Shown here one piece after another: positions 24,249-30,165 of a stretch of DNA of 30,165 bases. How positions within the stretch are numbered: position 1 is the first letter of the stretch; the number at the start of each line of letters is the position of its first letter. This DNA is from Bacteroidales bacterium (lineage in GTDB: Bacteria; Bacteroidota; Bacteroidia; Bacteroidales; P3): positions 1 to 30,165 of the forward strand of contig JAEDJL010000024.1 in NCBI GenBank assembly GCA_016296345.1, in the 5' to 3' direction. A program made the translations under genes and the position numbers. The notes beneath the pieces are model-generated. The model was not told where the DNA came from. It did no database searches and saw nothing but the letters and a program-made list of their open reading frames with translations.

Positions 24249-25621
24249 AGTTCAATCTTTAACGCCACACCGTTTGTTCCTGCCAAGCCTTTGGGAAGGC
24301 TGATTGTGGTTGTGTTGTCTTTGGTTGTGTATTTTACTGCTTTCTTTGTGGCAAGATTTATGATTTTACTTCCTTTTCGCGGACTGTTTCCCTGCCAAGA
24401 AATTGTCAAAGGCTTGTTGTCCGAACTGTCTTTTTGCGGAATGACGGCATAGATTGTCTTTCTGTCTTTTGAAGAGCTGAACCAGATGTTTTGTTCTGCG
24501 TTGGTATATATGGGAGTTGCAACAGTCGAGTATATTGCTTCGCCGTTTTTGTCTAACCATCTGCCGATTTCTTGGAGGCGAACCACCGCTTCGTCTTCAA
24601 TAAGTCCCTCGGGCGTCGGACCAACTCCCAAGAGCAGACTGCCTCCTTTGGCAACAACTTCTGCCAAAACGCCGATAATCCTTGCAGGACTTTTGAATAC
24701 AGGACTCTTAACCCAGCCCCAATCGTTGGTCAAAGTCATACATGTTTCCCACGGATTTTGAAGTTGATATTCGGGAATGGTCTGTTCGGGTGTATGATAG
24801 TTCTCATATTTGCCTGCACAAGTGCGGTTTACTACAATAAGTCCGGGTTGTGCCTTGCGTGCAATGGCGACCAATCGGTCCATGTCGATGTCTTCTTCGG
24901 GAGCATCGCACCAACCGCCGTCAAGCCACAGTATATCAATATGACCATAGTCGTTCATCAATTCCCCGATTTGAGAATGTACATATTTCTTGTAGCTTTC
25001 CCAACGCTCGGGATACTGACTTATCGGATAATTGTGCCGACGGTCGGCAGTGGCACGCTTTGACCACCAATAGTATTGGCAATGCCAGTCGGGCTTTGAG
25101 AAGTAACAGCCTGTCCAAAAGCCCTCCTTGCGAAAGGCATCGAACACATACCGCAACATATCTTGCTTCGGATTGCCTGAAAAGCCGCTGTTGGTAACCT
25201 TATAGTCGGTTGTTTTGGTATCCCAAAGGCAAAAGCCGTCGTGATGTTTGCTTGTGAATACCATATATTTCATTCCTGCCTGCTTCATTACTTCTGCCCA
25301 TTGCTGCGGATTGAACTTTGTGGGATTGAAATCCTTGCTCAAACCCCAATACCACTGCTTATAGTCTTCGTAATCCAACACAGAATCGGGCGTAATCCAG
25401 TCTTCGGAAGTGATAGTCCACGATTCGCAAATACCGGCAACCGAATATACTCCGTAGTGCATGAGAACTCCGAACTTCAAATCTTGCCATTCGGACAGCT
25501 TTTTGACAACTTCGGGTTCTGTGGGTGCGACATAGTGTTCTGATTTCTCGTGTATGAGAGACTGAGTGTCGGCAATAAGGCTTGCCAACAGTATTAAAGC
25601 AAAGATGATTTTCGTTTTCAT
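24245..25621 (-). CDS. Alpha-L-fucosidase, glycoside hydrolase family 29
   Basis: 458 residues with signal peptide MKTKIIFALILLASLIADTQS. GH29 motifs in order are LKFGVLMHYGVYS, FTSKHHDGFCLWDT, the strand DILWLDGGW with the nucleophile Asp near D234, and GGSLLLGVGPTPEG. The C-terminal part (about 350-458) looks like a beta-sandwich. Family members release alpha-linked L-fucose from glycans such as mucin or milk sugars; the linkage preferred here cannot be told. It is first in a two-gene unit with a GH3 enzyme and has one or two candidate promoters upstream. Both proteins are exported. Confidence 0.93.
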   Translation of the reverse strand: MKTKIIFALILLASLIADTQSLIHEKSEHYVAPTEPEVVKKLSEWQDLKFGVLMHYGVYSVAGICESWTITSEDWITPDSVLDYEDYKQWYWGLSKDFNPTKFNPQQWAEVMKQAGMKYMVFTSKHHDGFCLWDTKTTDYKVTNSGFSGNPKQDMLRYVFDAFRKEGFWTGCYFSKPDWHCQYYWWSKRATADRRHNYPISQYPERWESYKKYVHSQIGELMNDYGHIDILWLDGGWCDAPEEDIDMDRLVAIARKAQPGLIVVNRTCAGKYENYHTPEQTIPEYQLQNPWETCMTLTNDWGWVKSPVFKSPARIIGVLAEVVAKGGSLLLGVGPTPEGLIEDEAVVRLQEIGRWLDKNGEAIYSTVATPIYTNAEQNIWFSSSKDRKTIYAVIPQKDSSDNKPLTISWQGNSPRKGSKIINLATKKAVKYTTKDNTTTISLPKGLAGTNGVALKIEL

Positions 25622-25687
25622 TGCATTAAAGTGTTGATTGCAAATTGTAAATGTTGTGTTTGTTTGTCAATTTGTTTGTTTTTGTTG

Positions 25688-25742
25688 CAAAGTTAGCAAA
25701 AAGTATTTACCAAAGGTAAGAAAAGAAAGTTTTTCGGTCAAG
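25688..25742 (-). promoter_or_regulatory. Promoter region of the GH29-GH3 unit
   Basis: Two -7 boxes on the minus strand: TACCTTTG (25718 to 25711), with CTTG 20 bases further upstream (25742 to 25739), and TAACTTTG (25695 to 25688), 66 bases before the ATG. The first has better spacing. Confidence 0.55.
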
Positions 25743-25861
25743 CAGTTGTTTCTCCGACCTTGCTTTTTCTAAGAACAGAAACTGCATTTGCGAATTCTAA
25801 AACTATGATTGTCAGGTTGTATAGCTCATTTGGAGTATTGCAATCTCAAACCATGTTTTCA

Positions 25862-25935
25862 AAACGCCGTTTTGCTGAAATAAAACACCGATTTATTTTG
25901 CCAAAACGGCGTTTCAGTCGGATAAAACGGCGTTT
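25862..25935. repeat. Four-copy 21-bp phased palindrome cluster E
   Basis: Cores start at 25862, 25883, 25904 and 25925: AAACGCCGTTT, AAACACCGATT, AAACGGCGTTT, AAACGGCGTTT. The second is the most decayed. It lies between divergent genes, well away from both starts. Confidence 0.9.
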
Positions 25936-26110
25936 TGGTAAATTCAACAGAATGAAGCAGTTACAATAACTTGAAATCAGTACGTTTTTTGGGGGATTTG
26001 TGCAGAAAATTTGATGACAAAAAATAGAGACGGCGGCTGTTTGCTCTCTTATTTAGAGCGTTTAATCAAATTATTTTTTGCTTTTTGCTCATCGGAACAA
26101 GAAAAAGTTG

Positions 26111-26118
26111 TATCTTTG
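26111..26118 (+). promoter_or_regulatory. -7 box (TATCTTTG) for the thrS operon
   Basis: Exact TAnnTTTG followed by CA, 61 bases before the thrS ATG. TTTG occurs at 26084-26087, giving a spacing of 23, longer than usual, so the -33 element is uncertain. Confidence 0.55.
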
Positions 26119-26179
26119 CACGAAATTTTTTGCGGACTTGGTAAATGACCGCAGCAAGACGAATTGACAATATATAAAT

Positions 26180-28114
26180 ATGATAAACATAACACTGCCG
26201 GACGGTTCGGTAAAACAATTTGAAGGACAGGTAACTGCCTTGGACGTGGCAAAGAGCATAAGCGAAGGTCTTGCCAGAAACGTTTTGTGTGCTTCTGTCG
26301 ATGGTGAAATCGTCGAATTGAACAGACCGATTACCAAAGATTGCTCCCTAAAGCTCCACACATGGAACGATGCCGAAGGAAAACATACTTTTTGGCACTC
26401 GTCGGCTCACTTGCTTGCAGCAGCTGTGTTAGAACTTTACCCTGATGCCAAGTTCGGAATAGGACCTGCAATCGAAAACGGCTTTTATTATGATATAGAT
26501 TTCGGCGAAGAGGTTTTGTCAAGCGAAGATTTTGCAAAGATTGAAGCCAAGATGACCGAAATTGCAAGGAAAGGAGTTCAGCTACATAGGAAAGAAGTGT
26601 CAAAAGCTGACGCTTTGAAGTGGTTTGAAGCCAAAGGGGAAGTATATAAGGTCGAACTAATCAACGATTTGGAAGACGGAACGATTACTTTCTACGAAAG
26701 CGGAAACTTTACTGACCTTTGCCGCGGACCACACTTGGTAGATTTCTCGCCAATCAAAGCAATAAAAGTTCTTTCGCTTGCAGGAGCATATTGGAGAGGC
26801 GACGAAAAACGCAAACAGCTCACAAGACTTTATGCAATAACCTTCCCTAAGAAGAAAGAACTTGATGAATATCTCGCCTTGCTTGAAGAAGCTAAAAAGA
26901 GAGACCACAGAAAACTCGGTAAAGAGTTGGAATTGTTCACTTTCTCTCAAAATGTGGGACAAGGACTTCCGCTCTGGTTGCCGAAAGGAACGGAGTTGCG
27001 TCTTCGCTTGGAGGCATTCTTGCGTAAGGTGCAAAAGAAATATGGCTATCAGCAAGTGATGACGCCTCACATTGGCGATGTAAACCTCTATAAGACCTCG
27101 GGACACTACCAAAAGTACGGTCAGGATTCGTTCCGCACCATAACAACTCCTTTTGAGGGCGAAGAATATATGTTGAAGCCGATGAACTGCCCTCATCATG
27201 TCGAGATATACAAGTCGAAGCCACATTCATACAAAGATTTGCCCGTTCGCTTGGCAGAGTTCGGTACTGTATATCGCTATGAGCAATCGGGAGAATTGCA
27301 CGGCTTGACAAGAGTACGTTCTTTTACTCAGGACGATGCCCATATCTTCTGTACACCCGAGCAACTCAAAGACGAGTTCTGCAAAGTCATAGATATAGTA
27401 TTGTATATCTTCAAGACCTTGAAATTTGACAACTTTACGGCACAGATTTCTTTGAGAGACCCTTCCAATAAGGAGAAGTACATAGGAGACGATGCCGTTT
27501 GGGAAAAAGCAGAGAGGGCAATAGTCGAAGCATCTGCCGAAAGAGGTTTGAAAACCGTCAGCGAAATTGGCGAAGCTGCCTTTTACGGACCAAAATTGGA
27601 CTTTATGGTCAAAGATGCACTCGGAAGAAAGTGGCAACTCGGCACAATACAAGTCGATTACAACCTTCCGGAGCGTTTTGACTTGGAATACACCGGTGCA
27701 GACAACCAAAAACACCGCCCTATCATGATTCACAGAGCTCCTTTCGGCTCTATGGAAAGATTTGTGGCAGTATTGATTGAACATACCGCAGGAAAATTTC
27801 CGTTGTGGCTCACACCGGAACAATTTATCATACTTCCAATATCCGAGAAGTACGAAGAGTATGCAAAACAAGTCCTTTCGCAACTCGAAGACTTGGATTT
27901 GAGAGGAAGCATTGACGAAAGAAACGAGAAAACAGGCAAGAAAATCAGAGATGCCGAAGTTGCAAAAATACCATTCATGCTCATTGTTGGCGAAAAAGAA
28001 CAAGAAGAAGGAACAGTTTCGGTTCGTCGCCACGGCGAAGGAGACTTGGGAGTGATGAAAACAGAAGAATTTGCAGCCTTGGTAAACAATATGGTAGCAA
28101 AAGAGTTAGAATAA
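26180..28114 (+). CDS. thrS: Threonyl-tRNA synthetase
   Basis: 644 residues, the full bacterial length. Domains are TGS (about 1-62, INITLPDGSVKQFEGQVTAL), the editing domain (HTFWHSSAHLLAAAV, with HxxxH, about 70-225), the class II catalytic core, and the C-terminal anticodon-binding domain (about 545-644, FIILPISEKYEEYAKQVL). The catalytic zinc ligands are visible as Cys337 (MKPMNCPHH), His388 (TQDDAHIFC) and His518 (MIHRAPFGS). It charges tRNA-Thr and edits Ser-tRNA-Thr. It leads the thrS-infC-rpmI-rplT-rplS run; 45 bases separate it from infC. Confidence 0.98.
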   Translation: MINITLPDGSVKQFEGQVTALDVAKSISEGLARNVLCASVDGEIVELNRPITKDCSLKLHTWNDAEGKHTFWHSSAHLLAAAVLELYPDAKFGIGPAIENGFYYDIDFGEEVLSSEDFAKIEAKMTEIARKGVQLHRKEVSKADALKWFEAKGEVYKVELINDLEDGTITFYESGNFTDLCRGPHLVDFSPIKAIKVLSLAGAYWRGDEKRKQLTRLYAITFPKKKELDEYLALLEEAKKRDHRKLGKELELFTFSQNVGQGLPLWLPKGTELRLRLEAFLRKVQKKYGYQQVMTPHIGDVNLYKTSGHYQKYGQDSFRTITTPFEGEEYMLKPMNCPHHVEIYKSKPHSYKDLPVRLAEFGTVYRYEQSGELHGLTRVRSFTQDDAHIFCTPEQLKDEFCKVIDIVLYIFKTLKFDNFTAQISLRDPSNKEKYIGDDAVWEKAERAIVEASAERGLKTVSEIGEAAFYGPKLDFMVKDALGRKWQLGTIQVDYNLPERFDLEYTGADNQKHRPIMIHRAPFGSMERFVAVLIEHTAGKFPLWLTPEQFIILPISEKYEEYAKQVLSQLEDLDLRGSIDERNEKTGKKIRDAEVAKIPFMLIVGEKEQEEGTVSVRRHGEGDLGVMKTEEFAALVNNMVAKELE

Positions 28115-28148
28115 AAGATAGAAACAAACATTAGTATTAACAAATTAT

Positions 28149-28162
28149 AGGAGGAACGCATT
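28149..28162 (+). promoter_or_regulatory. Shine-Dalgarno and ATT start of infC
   Basis: AGGAGG (28149-28154), five bases, then ATT (28160-28162). The spacing fits initiation at ATT. The reading frame has a stop at 28148 and no ATG, GTG or TTG until GTG at 28262, which would remove about 34 conserved residues. Confidence 0.75.
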
Positions 28163-28714
28163 ATAGCAACACCACAGCAGACTTTCAGAGGCAGAGGACC
28201 ACAAAAGAAAGTAGAACAACACAGAATAAATGAAAAAATAGAAGCCCCTACCGTCAGAGTAGTGGGTGAGGGAATTGAAACAGGGATTTATTCTCTGAGA
28301 GAAGCTCTCAGAATGGCTGAGGAAGCCGAGCTTGATTTGGTGGAAATATCACCAAATGCCAATCCGCCGGTGTGTAAGTTGGTGGATTATCAAAAATTGC
28401 TCTATGAGCAGAAGAAAAAGCAAAAGGAAATCAAAGCCAAGTCTGCGAAAGTTGTTGTCAAAGAGATACGTCTCGGACCGCAAACGGATGAACATGACTT
28501 CAACTTCAAGTTGAAACACGCCATAAGGTTCTTGCAAGAAGGCAATAAGGTGAGAGTAGATGTTTTCTTTAAGGGTCGAACGATTGTATATAAGGAACAA
28601 GGTGAAGCCCAGCTACTTAAATTTGCCGAAGCCTTATTGGATTATGGCAAACCGGAGCAGATGCCGAAGTTGGAAGGCAAAAGAATGATAATGATTATCG
28701 CTCCGAAAAAATAA
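28160..28714 (+). CDS. infC: Translation initiation factor IF-3, ATT start
   Basis: 184 residues if started at ATT. IF3 binds the 30S subunit, checks the start codon and keeps the subunits apart. The N-domain begins with a basic arm (TPQQTFRGRGPQKK), then HRINEKIEAPTVRVVGEG and YSLREALRMAEEAELDLVEI, with NANPPVCKLVDYQKLLYEQ leading into the lysine-rich linker. The C-domain has KEIRLGPQTDEHDFNFKLKH and LEGKRMIMIIAPKK. The INEKI segment is part of every IF3, so a start at GTG 28262 would be too short. ATT with a strong Shine-Dalgarno five bases upstream is the best start; the next codon, ATA at 28163, is an alternative. A rare start codon at infC is the known means of IF3 autoregulation in E. 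coli. Confidence 0.93.
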   Translation: MIATPQQTFRGRGPQKKVEQHRINEKIEAPTVRVVGEGIETGIYSLREALRMAEEAELDLVEISPNANPPVCKLVDYQKLLYEQKKKQKEIKAKSAKVVVKEIRLGPQTDEHDFNFKLKHAIRFLQEGNKVRVDVFFKGRTIVYKEQGEAQLLKFAEALLDYGKPEQMPKLEGKRMIMIIAPKK

Positions 28715-28724
28715 AATGAGAAAA

Positions 28725-28739
28725 ACGGACGTTGTCCGT
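28725..28739 (+). promoter_or_regulatory. Small hairpin between infC and rpmI
   Basis: ACGGAC (28725-28730), GTT loop, GTCCGT (28734-28739). There is no T-run, so it is unlikely to be a terminator. It lies in the leader of rpmI and may be part of ribosomal-protein control or RNA processing; that is inference. Confidence 0.4.
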
Positions 28740-28778
28740 ACAGATAAATATAGTATAAACAAACAAAAAGGATGTAAG

Positions 28779-28967
28779 ATGCCAAAAATGAAAACCAAAT
28801 CGGCTGCAAAGAAACGTTTTGCAGTAACAGGTTCAGGCAGAATTAAGCGTAAACATGCTTACCACAGCCACATTCTTACCAAGAAGTCAAACAAGAGAAA
28901 GAGAATATTGGCTTCGACGACGGTGATGAGCAATGCGGACGCAAGAAGAGTCAGAGAGATGATTTAG
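28779..28967 (+). CDS. rpmI: 50S ribosomal protein L35
   Basis: 62 residues: MPKMKTKSAAKKRFAVTGSG is the standard L35 start, followed by KIKRKHA-type basic sequence and HILTKKSNKRKR. Slightly shorter than the usual 64-66 residues. The ATG at 28779 is chosen over an upstream in-frame ATG at 28716 because L35 begins MPKMKT and AAGGA lies just before it. It sits in the classic infC-rpmI-rplT order. Confidence 0.95.
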   Translation: MPKMKTKSAAKKRFAVTGSGRIKRKHAYHSHILTKKSNKRKRILASTTVMSNADARRVREMI

Positions 28968-29032
28968 TATTCTGCATGAGGAGAAAAAAGTAAAAAGTAA
29001 AAAAATTGTAAGGTATTTATTAACCATTGTAT

Positions 29033-29084
29033 TCAGCCGAGCAAGTGTCTTGACAAAAAGAGAGAAACAATTCAAGACCGCTGA
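29033..29084 (+). ncRNA. Candidate structured leader upstream of rplT
   Basis: GTCTTGA (29047-29053) pairs with TCAAGAC (29072-29078) across an 18-base loop, and TCAGC (29033-29037) pairs with GCTGA (29080-29084) below it, leaving a 9-base versus 1-base internal loop. It ends 20 bases before the rplT ATG. Ribosomal protein L20 represses its own operon by binding an mRNA leader in other phyla; this could be an analogue, but no homology was recognised. Confidence 0.35.
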
Positions 29085-29104
29085 TACGAAAAAAAGAAAA
29101 AGTT

Positions 29105-29458
29105 ATGCCAAGAGCAGTAAACGCAGTAGCGTCAAGAGCAAGACGCAAAAAGATTTTGAATCGCACCAAAGGTTATTGGGGCAGAGGTAAGAACGTATGG
29201 ACAGTTGCCAAAAACAAATGGGAAAAGGGACAAACATACGCTTACAGAGACAGAAAAGTTAAAAAGAGAGAGTTTAGAGCATTGTGGATTAACAGAATCA
29301 ATGCTGCTTGCCGTTTGAATGATGTGTCTTATTCCGTGTTCATCGGATTGCTTCACAAGAATAACATAGCACTCAACAGAAAAGTGTTGGCAGATTTGGC
29401 TATGAATCACCCTGAAGCGTTCAAGGCAGTTGTTAATCAAGTGAAGAAGAGTAACTAA
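29105..29458 (+). CDS. rplT: 50S ribosomal protein L20
   Basis: 117 residues, standard length. MPRAVNAVASRARRKKILNR, then KGYWGRGKNVWTVAKN, YAYRDRKVKKREFRALWI and the globular C-domain NRINAACRLNDVSYSVFIGL are all characteristic. L20 is an early 23S rRNA-binding assembly protein and, in several bacteria, the repressor of the infC-rpmI-rplT operon. A 137-base gap after rpmI contains the candidate leader. Confidence 0.98.
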   Translation: MPRAVNAVASRARRKKILNRTKGYWGRGKNVWTVAKNKWEKGQTYAYRDRKVKKREFRALWINRINAACRLNDVSYSVFIGLLHKNNIALNRKVLADLAMNHPEAFKAVVNQVKKSN

Positions 29459-29482
29459 CATTAAACACGAAAGGAGACAGAA

Positions 29483-29848
29483 ATGAGTAAACCGGAATTG
29501 ATGCAATATGTAGATGGCTTGACCACCATAAAAGAATATCCAGATTTCAAGGCAGGAGACACTATCTCGGTAACATATAAAATCAAAGAGGGAAACAAAG
29601 AGCGTCCTCAAACATTCCAAGGCGTTGTTATCCAACGTTCGGGAAGCGGTACAACCGAAACTTTCACCATAAGAAAGATTTCAGGCGGTGTGGGCGTTGA
29701 GAGAATATTCCCATTTGCTTCACCGTTCATCGAAAAGATAGAAGTAAACAAACGAGGCGTTGTTCGCCGTGCAAGAATCTTCTATTTGAGAGGTTTGACC
29801 GGTAAGAAGGCAAGAATTAAAGAGAAGAAGGTGAATGTTTCCAAGTAA
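29483..29848 (+). CDS. rplS: 50S ribosomal protein L19
   Basis: 121 residues. FKAGDTISVTYKIKEGNKER, FQGVVIQRSGSG, TFTIRKISGGVGVERIFPF and RRARIFYLRGLTGKKARIKE are the L19 signature. It sits at the 30S-50S interface. GGAG lies about eight bases before the ATG at 29483. Placement directly after rplT (24 bases) rather than with rpsP-rimM-trmD, as in E. coli, is notable but not unique. The strong terminator follows it. Confidence 0.97.
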   Translation: MSKPELMQYVDGLTTIKEYPDFKAGDTISVTYKIKEGNKERPQTFQGVVIQRSGSGTTETFTIRKISGGVGVERIFPFASPFIEKIEVNKRGVVRRARIFYLRGLTGKKARIKEKKVNVSK

Positions 29849-29879
29849 TCACCAGAGATAATTCGTATTATCAAGAGCT

Positions 29880-29919
29880 AAGTAGCGGAAATTTCGTGAG
29901 AAATTTCCGCTACTTTTTT
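29880..29919 (+). terminator. Strong rho-independent terminator of the thrS-rplS run
   Basis: AAGTAGCGGAAATTTC (29880-29895), loop GTGA (29896-29899), GAAATTTCCGCTACTT (29900-29915), then TTTT. A perfect 16-bp stem with a GNRA-type loop and a T-run, 32 bases after the rplS stop. Confidence 0.92.
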
Positions 29920-30165
29920 GTGTTACTTTGTTTGTACAAAGTGCAACGTATGGAGAAATGTAACAACACTCTACAAAAGTCAAATAATAACTTATTTCCA
30001 TATTTTTCGACGATAAAAATCAAGGATTTTAAGCGAGAATTTTGAGTAAAATTTTCACCTGTTTTGAGGGCAAAATGAGGGTTTTTCAGACTAAGGTTTG
30101 CTCTCCGAGAAACAACATAAGGGTTTTTGCTCACTAACACGAAGTCTTTTTGAAAAAAGACGAAG
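29920..30165. other. Non-coding right end of the window
   Basis: No supported gene. A 31-codon plus ORF from ATG 29950 and a minus ORF at 29910-30140 have no recognisable protein features. A short inverted repeat, GTCTTTTT/AAAAAGAC (30144-30161), lies at the edge. Confidence 0.6.

Larger units (their letters stand above)
25622..26179. other. 558-bp divergent intergenic region
   Basis: Between the fucosidase (minus) and thrS (plus). It holds the fucosidase promoter region (25688-25742), a four-copy repeat cluster (25862-25935) and a -7 box for thrS (26111-26118). A plus-strand ORF across the repeats (25760-25969) is rejected as repeat-derived. Nothing else was recognised. Confidence 0.7.

Noticed and set aside
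25760..25969. Plus-strand ORF with K-R-R-F heptads
   Set aside because: It spans repeat cluster E only; the repeat period keeps any frame open, and there is no independent evidence of coding.
28716..28778. N-terminal extension of L35
   Set aside because: L35 begins MPKMKT and the added 21 residues cover a hairpin and the ribosome binding site.
29950..30045. 31-codon plus ORF at the right end
   Set aside because: Too short, with no homology recognised and no convincing promoter at proper spacing.

Overview
The window looks like chromosomal DNA from a member of the Bacteroidetes, most likely order Bacteroidales. The grounds are several upstream regions that fit the Bacteroidetes promoter (TTTG, about 19-20 bases, TAnnTTTG), general scarcity of Shine-Dalgarno sequences, lipoprotein and fucosidase content, and ribosomal, SerA and SerC proteins of Bacteroidales type. 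No tRNA, rRNA, CRISPR array, transposase or phage gene was seen; most of it reads as core genome.

Layout. 1-647: 3' part of an ADP-ribosylglycohydrolase gene. 830-7040 (minus): a FabK/nitronate-monooxygenase-like flavoprotein translationally coupled to a very large glycogen synthase (GT3)-alpha-glucan phosphorylase (GT35) fusion, then a SAM hydroxide adenosyltransferase. 7220-9399 (plus): outer-membrane beta-barrel protein, rsmE and a DUF4159 protein. 9617-10204: MarC-family membrane protein with a strong Shine-Dalgarno. 10340-17181 (plus): tightly packed clpC, mlaE-like permease, mlaF-like ATPase, PgpH-type HD phosphodiesterase and a sugar-1-phosphate nucleotidyltransferase. 17261-18262: secreted protein with tyrosine-rich YD-like repeats. 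18455-20617 (minus): serC and serA, separated by a terminator. 20808-21776: TPR lipoprotein. 21915-25621 (minus): GH29 fucosidase coupled to a GH3 lipoprotein. 26180-29848 (plus): thrS-infC-rpmI-rplT-rplS, closed by a very strong terminator. 29920-30165: no recognisable gene.

The most unusual signal is a dispersed repeat family. Four clusters each hold exactly four copies of an 11-bp palindrome (AAACGSCGTTT) whose starts are spaced by exactly 21 bp, about two helical turns. A shorter two-copy version overlaps the TPR lipoprotein promoter. Three four-copy clusters are intergenic; the fourth lies inside the glycogen synthase domain of the fusion gene, where the 21-bp period adds 7-residue units without breaking the frame. 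This could be a mobile or expanding extragenic element, or a phased binding array for an unknown protein; the sequence alone does not decide.

Other points: infC has no ATG, GTG or TTG at a plausible N-terminus and appears to start at ATT behind AGGAGG, which recalls IF3 autoregulation; a candidate RNA leader lies just upstream of rplT; SerA lacks the usual catalytic histidine motif; and mlaEF sit with clpC and pgpH without an MCE-domain gene.
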